Notes: generated by a model not told the origin, from the sequence alone. A DNA stretch of 64,000 nt from Thermaceae bacterium (GCA_015478585.1 JADMIM010000004.1:1-64000), one strand, 5' to 3'. Counted from the first letter of the stretch, positions 42,501-51,498 are shown. Numbers and translations are program-made.

Positions 42501-45038
42501 ATGAGTCCAGAGGTTCAACAACTGCTCGAGAGTCTGACCGGGCCAGCCTGGCTGAGCGACCCTTCGGGTCAGGTGATTTATGCCAACGGTGCGGCTCGAG
42601 GCTATGCGGTATATCCCCCGATTCATCCTGAAGATGCCGCTCGGCTGGAAAACTGCTGGGAACAAGTAACCCAAGGCCACGACCCCTTAAATCTCCTGCT
42701 CAGGTTGGGACAGGACGGTCACTACAGCCGTTTCGACTGTCGCCTGAGCCTGCTCGGCCCCAACCGCTTATTGCTGGGCAGCGAGGTCGAGAGCCGCGAA
42801 ACCCTGGAAGAGCGCTATAGCCATCTGGATGCTTTGTTTCAGGACTTTCCTCTGGGCATTGCCCTGCTAGATAGCGACCTGCGTTACCTCGAGGTCAACC
42901 CGGCGCTGGCCCGCTTCAACCACCTCAGCCGCGCCGCCCACCTGGGACGAACCCTGGGTAAGGTGATGTGGAATCCAGACCAGACCCTCGAGCTGTGCCA
43001 CCGGGTACTTCAGAGCGGTCAGCCCGCACTGGGACAGATGCTCGAGTTTGATACTTCAGAGGGCCATTCCTACTGGGAGGTAAGTTTGTACCCCATCCGT
43101 TCCAGGGCTGGAGCCACCGGACTGGGCCTGGTGGTCGAAAATATCACCCAGCGCTCTCACATCGAACATCAGCTCAAAACCCAAGCCGCCCTGGTACAAG
43201 AGCGCGCCGACTTGCTGGCGCTGGTCAGAGAGGCGGTTATCGTGCGCGACTCCCAGAGCCGGGTGGTAGCCTGGAACGCGGCTGCCGAGGAGCAGTATGG
43301 CTACTCTCAAGCCCAGGCGCTGGGCCAGGTCACGCATCAGCTACTCCAAACCCGCTTTCCCAGTTCCAAAGAGGCCGTAGACCAGACCCTGACCCAGCGA
43401 GGGTATTGGGAGGGAGAGTTAGTTCATCGCACTAAAGCAGGCCGCGAGCAAGTGGTGCTCTCGCGCCAAGCCTTGCAAAAAGATGGGCAGGGGCGATCCA
43501 TCGCGGTGCTAGAAGTCAACATTGACATCACCAAACGCAAAAAGGCCGAGCTGGCCCTGCGCGAAATTGGACAGCGACTGCGCTTCGTCTTGGAGGCTGC
43601 CGAGATGGGCGATTGGGAACTCGACTTGAGCACCCAAAGCGCCAAACATTCGCTGCGGCACGATCAAATTTTTGGCTATCCCAATGGGGTAGAGGAATGG
43701 AGCTTGCAGCGCTTTCTGGAGCACGTCCACCCCGACGACCTGGAATATGTCAAGGCTTCTTTCGATTATGCTCTAAGGCAGCAGAAAAACTGGGACTTCG
43801 AGTGCCGTATTGAGGCAGCCGACGGGGTGGAGCGCTGGATATGGGCCAGGGGCAGTCACATTCTGGCAGAGTCGGGAGAATCGCTGGCGCTGGCGGGGTT
43901 GGTGCAGGATATCACCGAGCGCAGGCAGTCCCAAGAGGCCCTGCGGCGCAGCGAGCAACGTTTTCGCAGCCTGATCGAGGCAAGTGCCCAGGTGGTGTGG
44001 GTCACAGATGCCAGCGGCGCGATGGCTTTCCCCCAACCAAGCTGGGGCAACTTTACCGGTCAGACCTACAAGGAATATTGCGGCTGGGGCTGGCTCGAGG
44101 CCATTCACCCCGACTACCGCGAGCAAGTTGAGGCCCACTGGCGCAATTGTCTGAGCAACCACAACATATACGAGATTGAATACCCGCTGCGCCGCCACGA
44201 CGGCCAGTACCGTTACACCCAAGCCCGTGGCATCCCCATTCTCGACGATAGCGCAGAGGTCAAAGAATGGGTTGGGTTCAACAGCGATATCACCGAGCGC
44301 AACTGGGCCGAAAAAGCTCTACGCGAAAGCGAGGCCCGCTACCGCGACTTGGCCGAGGCTCAGAAACGCTTCGTTTCCGATGCCTCCCACGAACTCCGGG
44401 CCCCACTCACCGTCATCCAGGGCAACCTCGAGTTGCTCCAGCGCTTCCGCATGAACAAAGCTGACCGCGACGCAGCAATTGCTGAGTCGGCCCGCGAATC
44501 TACCCGCCTGGGGCGCTTAGTAGGGGATTTGCTCTCCTTGGCGCGGGGCGATGCAGGGTTGAAGCTAAGGCTCGAGCAAGTTCAACTGGACAAGATTTTG
44601 CTCGAGGCATTCGAGCAGAGCCAACAACTTAGCAAGACCCATCGGTTCGAGCTAGGGCCACTCGAAAGCGTATTGGTGCAGGGAGAGGCCGACTGGCTCA
44701 AGCAGCTTGCCATTATCTTGCTGGATAACGCCCTCAAGTACACCCCTGAGGGCGGGATGATACGCCTCGAGCTACACCGAGAAGATACTCAGGCGGTTTT
44801 CCGTGTCCGAGACAGCGGTATAGGCATTGCCCCAGAAGACTTACCCCACGTCTTCGAGCGTTTTTACCGAGCCGACGAATCGCGCAGCCAACTCTCTGGG
44901 GGCAGTGGCCTGGGGCTATCTATAGCCCGCTGGATTGTCGAACAACACAGTGGAACCATTGGGCTCGAGAGCCAGCAGGGCGTGGGGACTACCGCTATCG
45001 TCCGGCTGCCTATTGAGAGCGGTTTTCAGAAAGAATAG
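42501..45038 (+). CDS. multi-PAS sensor histidine kinase
   Basis: 845 aa from the ATG at 42501; no membrane helix is evident, so probably cytoplasmic. Four or five PAS/PAC units are visible (e.g. NITQRSHIE, NIDITKRKKAELALREI, LVQDITERRQSQEALR, FNSDITERNWAEKALRE). Then the H-box FVSDASHELRAPLTVIQGNLELL, N-box ILLDNALKYTPEGG, DSGIGIAPEDLPHVFERFYR and GGSGLGLSIA. The end IESGFQKE is encoded by repeat copy C: a TAG to GAG change at the element boundary would explain the seven-residue extension after VRLPI. Partner regulator not adjacent. Confidence 0.9.
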   Translation: MSPEVQQLLESLTGPAWLSDPSGQVIYANGAARGYAVYPPIHPEDAARLENCWEQVTQGHDPLNLLLRLGQDGHYSRFDCRLSLLGPNRLLLGSEVESRETLEERYSHLDALFQDFPLGIALLDSDLRYLEVNPALARFNHLSRAAHLGRTLGKVMWNPDQTLELCHRVLQSGQPALGQMLEFDTSEGHSYWEVSLYPIRSRAGATGLGLVVENITQRSHIEHQLKTQAALVQERADLLALVREAVIVRDSQSRVVAWNAAAEEQYGYSQAQALGQVTHQLLQTRFPSSKEAVDQTLTQRGYWEGELVHRTKAGREQVVLSRQALQKDGQGRSIAVLEVNIDITKRKKAELALREIGQRLRFVLEAAEMGDWELDLSTQSAKHSLRHDQIFGYPNGVEEWSLQRFLEHVHPDDLEYVKASFDYALRQQKNWDFECRIEAADGVERWIWARGSHILAESGESLALAGLVQDITERRQSQEALRRSEQRFRSLIEASAQVVWVTDASGAMAFPQPSWGNFTGQTYKEYCGWGWLEAIHPDYREQVEAHWRNCLSNHNIYEIEYPLRRHDGQYRYTQARGIPILDDSAEVKEWVGFNSDITERNWAEKALRESEARYRDLAEAQKRFVSDASHELRAPLTVIQGNLELLQRFRMNKADRDAAIAESARESTRLGRLVGDLLSLARGDAGLKLRLEQVQLDKILLEAFEQSQQLSKTHRFELGPLESVLVQGEADWLKQLAIILLDNALKYTPEGGMIRLELHREDTQAVFRVRDSGIGIAPEDLPHVFERFYRADESRSQLSGGSGLGLSIARWIVEQHSGTIGLESQQGVGTTAIVRLPIESGFQKE

Positions 45039-45122
45039 GGCCCTCCACCGAGTTAGAAAGACTGTACCCAGCTCATTTTTGCCGTGACTCTAGCGGCAAA
45101 AATAGCCGAAGCCGCGATAGAT
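45014..45122 (+). repeat. TA-GAGCGGTTTTC element, long copy C, overlapping a gene end
   Basis: Begins TGAGAGCGGTTTTCAGAAAG instead of TAGAGCGG and continues like copies A and B to GCCGCGATAGATAG. The histidine kinase reads through its first 25 bases and stops at the TAG in GAATAG (45036-45038). Confidence 0.85.
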
Positions 45123-45256
45123 AGCCCCCTTTCCCAGCTTCGGGATTACTCTAAAGAGGCCCGTACCCCAAAGGAATATCGCTCAGTTGAGCCTCAGCTA
45201 GGGTAGTCATAGTGACGATCATGCAGTTGGGCTCCCGACCAATCGGATACTAGATT

Positions 45257-45541
45257 ATGAAGGGGCTGAATTATTCACTCAGTCAAGTCGGCAAGCTGAC
45301 GATCAAGCTAGAGGAGTTGGATCGCCAGGGGAAAGATATCAAGCGCCTCAAGAAAGCCCTGCAAAAAGCCCCTGGCGTGATGTCGGTCTATATCAGCTCG
45401 AGCACCGAGGTGGCCTATATCATTTTCGATTCCACCCAGACCAACCCCGAACAGCTTTACAAGATTGTGCAGGACGAAGACATTCGGATCAAAGATGCTC
45501 CCCCAGTCAACCAAGCCAAAAGTTCTTACAGCGAACCGTAG
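45257..45541 (+). CDS. small conserved-looking hypothetical protein
   Basis: 94 aa. The pattern KLEELDRQGKDIKRLKKALQKAPGVMSVYISSSTEVAYIIFD followed by NPEQLYKIVQ is an alternating beta-alpha layout like ferredoxin-like/HMA folds, but the metal cysteines are absent. Codon use fits neighbours. No family or function recognised. An intergenic gap of 218 bp separates it from the kinase. Confidence 0.6.
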   Translation: MKGLNYSLSQVGKLTIKLEELDRQGKDIKRLKKALQKAPGVMSVYISSSTEVAYIIFDSTQTNPEQLYKIVQDEDIRIKDAPPVNQAKSSYSEP

Positions 45542-45573
45542 GCTCTCGTGGTAGGTTTCAGTGGGTTTAAGGG

Positions 45574-46266
45574 CTATTCGGTGTCCCATAGCTTACGCTC
45601 GATTTCAGCGTTTTTAGCGTGCAGCTTGAGAATTTGCTCGTTGCCCTGGGCTCTTTTCTGCTCGATGGATTTGGCCGTGGCGCTCTCGAGGTAAGACAGC
45701 CTTAGCAACTCCGCGGCAGTCATGCCGTCACGGGTGTTTTTGACCCGGCGCTGCTTGCGCAAGTCAGCTGAACTCATCTGGAGCACGCTGCGGTTGGAAA
45801 GAGAGCTGACCTCCTGATAGATAGGCCCTTGGCCGCCGTGTTGGGCCACCGCAGACATAAAGCGCTTGCGCGACTCGGTGCTCTCGAGGCGGGCCGAAAG
45901 CCAGCGCCGGTGTTCGGGGGAAGGGCTACGCTCGGCGATTTCGGCAGCCAACTGCACGTCTCCGGCCAGATACCGCTTCAGTAAATCCTTGGCCTTACTG
46001 CGCCAATGCCTGGCCTGGGGGGTATCCAGCACGAACACCAGATGGGCCAGCTCGGCAAAGGAAAACACTGCCTCGCGGCCCTCCCCAAGGTCACAGAAGC
46101 TGTACTCGAGCTGGTGTTGCTGTAATAAGGGCAGTAAATCGCCTGAGGCCAGACCCAGTGCCCCTAGGGCATCCCCGGCGCTGATGCGTCCGTCGGAGCT
46201 AAGGCGGATGGGGCTTTTGCCCATCTTGAGGGTTTGCACGGGTTTTTTCAAAGCTGGACTATTCAC
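45574..46266 (-). CDS. BRO-N/DinD-like protein
   Basis: 230 aa from the GTG at 46266, where a TATAAT box lies just upstream, suggesting leaderless translation; TTG at 46326 would add 20 residues. The N-terminal half resembles a BRO-N domain (FSFAELAHLVFVLDTPQARHWRSKAKDLLKRYL). The C-terminal half resembles DinD/antirepressor tails (GPIYQEVSSLSNRSVLQM, RDGMTAAELLRLSYLESATA). Such proteins occur in phages and in DNA-damage regulons. More AT-rich upstream region than the surroundings. Function uncertain. Confidence 0.55.
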   Translation of the reverse strand: MNSPALKKPVQTLKMGKSPIRLSSDGRISAGDALGALGLASGDLLPLLQQHQLEYSFCDLGEGREAVFSFAELAHLVFVLDTPQARHWRSKAKDLLKRYLAGDVQLAAEIAERSPSPEHRRWLSARLESTESRKRFMSAVAQHGGQGPIYQEVSSLSNRSVLQMSSADLRKQRRVKNTRDGMTAAELLRLSYLESATAKSIEQKRAQGNEQILKLHAKNAEIERKLWDTE

Positions 46267-46272
46267 ATAAAT

Positions 46273-46301
46273 ATTATAATTGTTTACGATGTAAACATAA
46301 T
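46273..46301 (-). promoter_or_regulatory. promoter with 17-bp palindrome, BRO/DinD-like gene
   Basis: TATAAT on the minus strand (46278-46273) places transcription start at about the GTG (46266). The perfect palindrome TGTTTAC-GAT-GTAAACA (46281-46297) sits exactly in the -35/-10 spacer, a classic repressor position. The -35 hexamer itself is weak. Confidence 0.65.
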
Positions 46302-46499
46302 AAGCCGGTACACCATTCGGGTTCAAGAAATCTCATGGTGTAAGTTTTTTATCACTTAGCAGTTCGCACGCGGCCATAGATGCTAAGAGTCTCAAGAGTG
46401 TCTTGGAGCGTTTTTCCAAGCCGCTCTATAGCTATGCCTCAGCCGGGTTTCAGCGCTGCCTCAGCCCTATTTTCTAGTTTGCTGAAGGAGGTGAATGTT

Positions 46500-46898
46500 A
46501 TGGATATCAAAGCTAAGGCTGATGAAGCCAAAACCAAGCTCGAGGATACCGCTCAAGACCTCAAGGACAAGGCTAAAAGTGCCCTCGACGGCGCAGGTGC
46601 TGCCGACGACCTCGAGGCTCTCAAGACCGATCTCAAGAATTTGCGAGCCGATGTCTCGAGTCTGATGCATAGCCTCAAAGGGGCCGCTAGCTCTACTGCC
46701 CACAACGTCGGTGACGACCTCAAGCACACGGGTGGGCAACTGGGTGAGCAGGTCATGGACGCGCTAGGTACAGTCAAGGATAAGGGTAGTGAACTCACCT
46801 CTAGCCTCGAGGGGCACGTGCAAGATCGCCCCTTAATAAGCGTACTGGTGGCATTTGGCCTGGGTTTGGTACTCTCCCGGATGCTCGAGCGGCGGTAA
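46500..46898 (+). CDS. YqjD/ElaB-like DUF883 protein
   Basis: 132 aa; AAGGAGGTG at 46485-46493 fixes the ATG at 46500. Long amphipathic, charged helix (KAKADEAKTKLEDTAQDLKDKAKSAL...) with AS-repeat character, then a single C-terminal membrane anchor (RPLISVLVAFGLGLVLSRMLERR). The GLxLG..L anchor is typical of YqjD/ElaB proteins, which bind ribosomes at the inner membrane in stationary phase in E. coli. First gene of a four-gene operon. Confidence 0.8.
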   Translation: MDIKAKADEAKTKLEDTAQDLKDKAKSALDGAGAADDLEALKTDLKNLRADVSSLMHSLKGAASSTAHNVGDDLKHTGGQLGEQVMDALGTVKDKGSELTSSLEGHVQDRPLISVLVAFGLGLVLSRMLERR

Positions 46899-46900
46899 AC

Positions 46901-47176
46901 ATGACTGCCCTGGCCGACGTGGTGATCAGCTTGGTCGAGCTGGCCGAGGCCGAAGCCAACCAACTCGGTAGCCGTCTCAGGGGCTGGCTGGTTTCCTTGG
47001 TCTTAATTGGGATAGCCGGAATCCTGCTATTGGCTGGGCTAGGCTGGCTGGTGGCAGCAGGCTATTTGCAGCTTCGGGTGTGGCTCGAGCCTGCGCTTGC
47101 TGCTGGGGTAATGGGCCTGGTGACACTGGGGATTGCCGGGGGAATGATGCTATGGTATCTGATGCTGCGCGAATGA
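46901..47176 (+). CDS. YqjE/holin-like membrane protein
   Basis: 91 aa, two membrane helices (WLVSLVLIGIAGILLLAGLGWLVAAGYL and ALAAGVMGLVTLGIAGGMMLWYL) after an amphipathic N-terminal helix (DVVISLVELAEAEANQLGSRL), the layout of the phage-holin/DUF1469 (YqjE) group. Starts 2 bp after the DUF883 gene and overlaps the next by 4 bp, so translation is coupled. Role unknown beyond association with YqjD. Confidence 0.75.
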   Translation: MTALADVVISLVELAEAEANQLGSRLRGWLVSLVLIGIAGILLLAGLGWLVAAGYLQLRVWLEPALAAGVMGLVTLGIAGGMMLWYLMLRE

Positions 47177-47616
47177 ACCCTGACCAAGCTCTGGAGGCTG
47201 CCAAAGCCCAATTGCGCTTGTCGTTTGCTCGTGTTGAAACAGAGCTTGCTGAAACCGCCGAAGACCTTCAGCATAAGGTGTCCCAGGCCACTGCCGAAGT
47301 ACAGGAGCGGGTCGAGGACACCACCCAGCGACTGGGTAGGCAGTTAAGCACTGCTCTTGATAGCCCTATGCGAGCCGTAAGAAAAAAGCCCCTCGAGGCC
47401 CTGGCGATAGCAGCCCTAGCGGGCTGGGTAGCAGGAACGTTGGCGCGGCCCCGCCCGGCCTCGAGCCCGCCCCCCAATCGTAGCCTACTAGAAGGTTTGG
47501 CCTCGGGAAATCTGGGCAAAATAGCCTGGGATGTGATACAGCAGGTATATTTGACTCCCCAGAACTTGAGGGGTTGGATTACGGCCCTGCTAAAACCCAA
47601 GGAGGAACCCCGATGA
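47173..47616 (+). CDS. YqjK/DUF3618-like membrane-associated protein
   Basis: 147 aa from the ATG overlapping the previous stop (ATGA). A long helix rich in E, A, Q (VETELAETAEDLQHKVSQATAEVQERVEDTTQRLGRQL), a short hydrophobic segment (EALAIAALAGWVAGTLA) and a C-terminal domain without a known family. Fits the third member of YqjDEK-like operons. ATGA overlap with the following gene too. Confidence 0.7.
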   Translation: MNPDQALEAAKAQLRLSFARVETELAETAEDLQHKVSQATAEVQERVEDTTQRLGRQLSTALDSPMRAVRKKPLEALAIAALAGWVAGTLARPRPASSPPPNRSLLEGLASGNLGKIAWDVIQQVYLTPQNLRGWITALLKPKEEPR

Positions 47617-48362
47617 TCTGGCAAGTCTCGAGCGTTTTGGCTTTTATAGTCACTTTGGTATTCAATACCCTGGCAACTACCGGAGCTATCGGAGGACGCA
47701 CCACTGCGGCGATTTCCAATGCCTTTCCAGTGGTGTTTACCCCAGCCAACTATGTATTTTCTATCTGGAGCGTAATCTACCTGGGGCTGCTGGCCTTCGT
47801 GGTGTATCAGGTTTTACCCGCAGGGCAGCGCAACGCGCGCCTAAGCTTGGTGAGGCCCTTATTCGTGTTGAGCTGCGTATTCAATAGCACCTGGATCATA
47901 GCCTGGCAAAACGAATATTTTGCCCTCTCAATGCTTTTGATGCTGGGTCTGCTGGCTACGCTGGCGGCCATTTATAACCGCCTGAAGATTGGCTTAAAGC
48001 CTGCCTCCGGCTCCGATTTTTGGCTGGTGAATGGGCCATTTAGCGTGTATCTGGGCTGGATTAGCGTAGCTACCATCGCCAATGCCTGCGTGGTTTTGTA
48101 TAGCGCAGGTTGGACTGGGGGCGGCATTCCCTGGAGCGTGGTCTTGATCGCTGTGGCAACCGTTTTAGGGCTGGCCTTCCTCAACCAGCGTGCCGATGTC
48201 TCCTATGCTTTGGTATTGGTGTGGGCTTTGGTGGGCATTGCCGTGCGCAACTGGGGCATCCCGGTGGTAGCTTATAGCGCCCTGCTGGGAGCGGCCATAC
48301 TGGTGCTGGTTATAGGGCTGCGGGGCCGCCGTCCCCAACTCGCCGTACCCTCTCGAGGCTAG
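47613..48362 (+). CDS. TspO/MBR-related membrane protein
   Basis: 249 aa, about eight helices. AFPVVFTPANYVFSIWSVIYLGL and FNSTWIIAWQNEYFALS are like the tryptophan-rich sensory protein group distantly related to TspO, which bind porphyrins. It overlaps the preceding gene by 4 bp and so belongs to the DUF883 operon, an association I have no explanation for. Confidence 0.65.
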   Translation: MIWQVSSVLAFIVTLVFNTLATTGAIGGRTTAAISNAFPVVFTPANYVFSIWSVIYLGLLAFVVYQVLPAGQRNARLSLVRPLFVLSCVFNSTWIIAWQNEYFALSMLLMLGLLATLAAIYNRLKIGLKPASGSDFWLVNGPFSVYLGWISVATIANACVVLYSAGWTGGGIPWSVVLIAVATVLGLAFLNQRADVSYALVLVWALVGIAVRNWGIPVVAYSALLGAAILVLVIGLRGRRPQLAVPSRG

Positions 48363-48497
48363 TCTGGAAAGGCTTGCAGAATAACCGCGTGGGAGTGCGA
48401 CAGGTCTGTGGCCCACTTCCTCCGAGAGGGGACGGGTGTTTGCTTTTGGCTTGTTGCTCATTGAAAGTTCGCTCCATCCCCTTGTACTCTCCCCTAC

Positions 48498-48525
48498 TTC
48501 ACGCCCTGCCGTTTCCCGATAGAAT
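48498..48525 (+). promoter_or_regulatory. bshC promoter
   Basis: TTCACG (48498-48503), 16-bp spacer, TAGAAT (48520-48525), eight bases before the bshC ATG. No Shine-Dalgarno, so probably leaderless. Confidence 0.5.
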
Positions 48526-48533
48526 CCCTTGTT

Positions 48534-50036
48534 ATGCCGGATGCGCTGCGCCAGTTTTTACCCTTTGACCTCGAGGATTTGCCCTCGGTGCTGGACAAAC
48601 CCCGCTCGGCCCCGCGAGAAACCCTGAGTTCGGGCTTGGTGGCCTACTTGAAAAGGCTAGATGCCCCTGCCGCCAGCCTCGAGGCTGCCCGCACCCTGGC
48701 CCACCCGCAAAGCCGGGTAATGGTAAGCGGTCAACAAGCCGGGCTGCTGACCGGCCCGGCTTTTACCTTTTACAAAGCTCACTCCGCCCTCAAACTGGCC
48801 CAGGAATACCATCAGGCCGAACGTCCGGTGGTAGCGGTGTTCTGGGTGGCCTCACAGGATGGCGACACCGACGAGATTCGCTCGGTCGAGCTGCTTGACT
48901 TCGAGGAGCGCCCCCACTCCCTGACCCTCGAGCTGCCCCCCGCCCATCCCGCCGGACGCATCGCCTTCAGTCCTTATTTCGAGTCGGTTTGTACCCTGAT
49001 TGGGCAGTTTGGCGGGCTTCCGGCCATCCAGGAGCGGCTCTGTCGGGCCATGATTGGCGGGAATTGGTCGTACAGCGAGGTGTTTGCCCGGCTGTTGCTG
49101 GAGTTTCTGGGGCCGCAGGGCCTGGTGGTGCTCGACCCGCTGGCCCCCGAACTGGCAGGGCTATTCGTGCCCGCCCTCGAGCAAGAACTCGCCGACCCCT
49201 TGGCTTCCTCCCAGGCCATCAACCGCACTGCCCAGGCCATGAAAAAAGCTGGGCTCGAGCCCGGCTTGGGTCGGGGCGAGGGGGCTACCAATATCTTTCT
49301 CGAGGGCTCCGACCAGGTGCGCCGCCTGCTGCGCTTCGCGGATGGGGAGTTTAGCGACGGGAACCAGGTCTACACCCCCAAAGAGCTGTTGGCCCTGCTG
49401 CATGCCCAACCTTCGCGCCTTACTCCGGCGGCGGGCTTGCGGCCTATTGTGCAAGATACCGTGCTGCCCACAGCGGGCTTCGTGGTGGGGCCGGGGGAAC
49501 TCCGCTATGTGGCCGAGCTGGGCGGGGTTTATGCCTTGCACTCCCTTACCCTACCGGCGGTGATTCGGCGCATGGGGGTGACCGTGCTCGAGGCTCCGGT
49601 CGAGCGCATTCTGCACAAATACGGCCTCGAGCCCTGGGCTTTTCAGGCCAATCCTGAGGAGGAGTTCAAGCGGGTACTGGCGGCTCAGGACGAGCGGGTG
49701 CAGCAGCTACGGGCCTACCTGAACCGGATTGACCTCGAGTTCGAGGGGCTGCAAGCTCTGCTCACAGACCCCACCCTTACCCGCCCCCGCCACCGCGCCC
49801 AGACGCGGGTTCGCCACGAACTCGAGCGGCTCGAGCGCAAGCTCCTAGACCACGCCCTGCACCAGGAAAACACCACCGGAGCCCAGTTTGCCCGCCTACA
49901 GCGCCACCTGGCCCCCAGCAACCCCCAGGAACGGGCCTATCCCTTTTTGATGTATCTGCTCAAACACGGTGAAATCGCCTTGCAGCGCCTGCTCGAGCTG
50001 CCTGCTACCGGCAACCACATCCTCTCGCTGGCTTAG
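48534..50036 (+). CDS. bshC: bacillithiol biosynthesis cysteine-adding enzyme BshC
   Basis: 500 aa. VMVSGQQAGLLTGPAFTFYKAHSALKLA and PVVAVFWVASQDGDTDEIRSV are the BshC hallmarks: nucleotide-binding GQQ.GL.TGP and an H-x-x-D-like acidic site (here QDGDTDE). A long coiled coil follows (LNRIDLEFEGLQALL... LERLERKLLDHAL). Adds cysteine to GlcN-malate in the last step of bacillithiol, the main thiol of this group. bshA and bshB are not in the window. A family-2 repeat follows. Confidence 0.92.
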   Translation: MPDALRQFLPFDLEDLPSVLDKPRSAPRETLSSGLVAYLKRLDAPAASLEAARTLAHPQSRVMVSGQQAGLLTGPAFTFYKAHSALKLAQEYHQAERPVVAVFWVASQDGDTDEIRSVELLDFEERPHSLTLELPPAHPAGRIAFSPYFESVCTLIGQFGGLPAIQERLCRAMIGGNWSYSEVFARLLLEFLGPQGLVVLDPLAPELAGLFVPALEQELADPLASSQAINRTAQAMKKAGLEPGLGRGEGATNIFLEGSDQVRRLLRFADGEFSDGNQVYTPKELLALLHAQPSRLTPAAGLRPIVQDTVLPTAGFVVGPGELRYVAELGGVYALHSLTLPAVIRRMGVTVLEAPVERILHKYGLEPWAFQANPEEEFKRVLAAQDERVQQLRAYLNRIDLEFEGLQALLTDPTLTRPRHRAQTRVRHELERLERKLLDHALHQENTTGAQFARLQRHLAPSNPQERAYPFLMYLLKHGEIALQRLLELPATGNHILSLA

Positions 50037-50095
50037 GGCTAAACAAAATGTCGAACGACTAAGGCTGAAGGCTAAAAGCAAAATGCAAAGGGCCA

Positions 50096-50150
50096 GAAAG
50101 CTACACCAGGACGACACTATTGCCTTATCGAGAAACGTCGTCTGGGACGT
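50096..50150 (+). repeat. intergenic repeat family 2 core, copy 4
   Basis: AAAGCTACACCAGGACGACA ... GTCGTCTGGGACG. Here the presumed stem reads GACGAC against GTCGTC, while copy 5 has GACGG against CCGTC, a covarying pair. Left arm GACTAAGGCTGAAGGCTAAA as in copy 1. Confidence 0.8.
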
Positions 50151-50247
50151 GGTTTTCTTTTGAGCTATTGAGCTATGGGCTGATTGCTCGCCGTAACCTG
50201 AACATCAATAATTCACCCCGGTGCGTATACTGAAATCTGGTTCTATC

Positions 50248-51381
50248 ATGCCGCGTTTATTTGGACTGGCTTTCTTGCTGCTGGGACTGGCTTTTGCCCA
50301 GTCGCAGGATTTGCTGCTACGGGTACTGCTTTCGCAGGGCAGCGCGGGCAGCATTACCTTGGGAGCCCATCAGCGCATTACCAATCTAGGCCGACAAAAC
50401 TACACCAGCGGAACCCTCGAGGTTTCCGCTGGGGCTAACGAGCTTCAAGTAGACGGGCAGGGCGTGGGGCCTTGGGTGGAGTTTGCCGCCGCCGATGGCT
50501 TCAGCCTGAACGGGCGGGCCTACCGGGGCAACCTGCTGGCGGTATGGCAAAGTGGGCAAATCCTGTTTATTAACCGGGTATGGCTCGAGGATTATCTCTT
50601 GGGGGTAGTGCCCAGCGAGGTTCCGGCTTCGTTCCCGGCGGCGGTGCTTCAGGCTCAGGCCATTCTGGCCCGCACCTTTGCCCTGCACCGGCTCAACCCC
50701 GGCGGCCTCTACGACCTCTGCGCCAACGAGCGTTGTCAGATGTATCTAGGCCGCTCGGCGGAGGAAGGCCCCCAGACCGAGGCGGTGCGGGCCACCCGCA
50801 GCCTGATTGTGAGCTACGAACAAAAACCCATCACCGCTGTCTACGATGCCGACTCGGGCGGCTATACGGCCAGTGCTGCCGAAGTCTGGGGTCAAGCCTA
50901 TGCCTATTTGGTGGCCCGTCCCGATCCCTATTCGCAAAGCCCCAATGGCCTTTGGAGTCGTGTCCTGACCCCCGAGGGGATCGCGGCGGCCCTGGCCAAC
51001 ATGGGCATTTCGGTGGGGGCCGTGCAGTCGGTGCAGGTTTTGGAGTATAGCCAAAGCGGACGACCCTCGAGGCTACGCCTCGTCGGCAGCAGCAAAAGCC
51101 TCGACCTCGAGAGCCCCCAAGCCAACCGCCTGCTGCGCGGGCTGGGCCTGCCCTCGACCCGCATCCAGCTCAATGGGTGGCAGGTGCTCGGGCAGGGAAA
51201 CGGGCACGGGGTGGGGATGAGCCAGTGGGGAGCCAAGGGATTGGCCCTGCAGGGCTGGGATTTCCGGCAGATTTTGGGCTACTACTACCCCGGCACCTTC
51301 CTCAGCAGCTTTGGGGTGGTGGCCGGGCTGCGTGACCAGCTTTATGCAGCGGGTTATGGGCCACTGGTAGCCCAAAAATAA
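50248..51381 (+). CDS. SpoIID/LytB-domain secreted protein
   Basis: About 377 aa from the ATG at 50248, followed by a signal peptide (PRLFGLAFLLLGLAFAQ); a GTG at 50221 would add nine residues. The SpoIID domain is EDYLLGVVPSEVPASFPAAVLQAQAILARTFAL, then YDADSGGYTASAAEVWG and GHGVGMSQWGAKGLALQGWDFRQILGYYYPGT. Catalytic Glu in SEV, as in SpoIID transglycosylases, suggests cleavage of denuded peptidoglycan strands. In a non-sporulating lineage it is presumably an envelope-remodelling enzyme. Confidence 0.88.
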   Translation: MPRLFGLAFLLLGLAFAQSQDLLLRVLLSQGSAGSITLGAHQRITNLGRQNYTSGTLEVSAGANELQVDGQGVGPWVEFAAADGFSLNGRAYRGNLLAVWQSGQILFINRVWLEDYLLGVVPSEVPASFPAAVLQAQAILARTFALHRLNPGGLYDLCANERCQMYLGRSAEEGPQTEAVRATRSLIVSYEQKPITAVYDADSGGYTASAAEVWGQAYAYLVARPDPYSQSPNGLWSRVLTPEGIAAALANMGISVGAVQSVQVLEYSQSGRPSRLRLVGSSKSLDLESPQANRLLRGLGLPSTRIQLNGWQVLGQGNGHGVGMSQWGAKGLALQGWDFRQILGYYYPGTFLSSFGVVAGLRDQLYAAGYGPLVAQK

Positions 51382-51487
51382 TACAGCGGTCTTCCGTGTG
51401 AGCCGGGCCGCACACCGCCCCTTTGTATACCCCCACAGCCCGGATAAGAGGTAGGTCAATCCACCATGTTCTTAATCTTTTTCTGCG

Positions 51488-51493
51488 TATATT
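51488..51493 (+). promoter_or_regulatory. leaderless-type -10 of first S41 gene
   Basis: TATATT ends five bases before the ATG at 51499, and no Shine-Dalgarno is present. Confidence 0.4.
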
Positions 51494-51498
51494 GAAGC

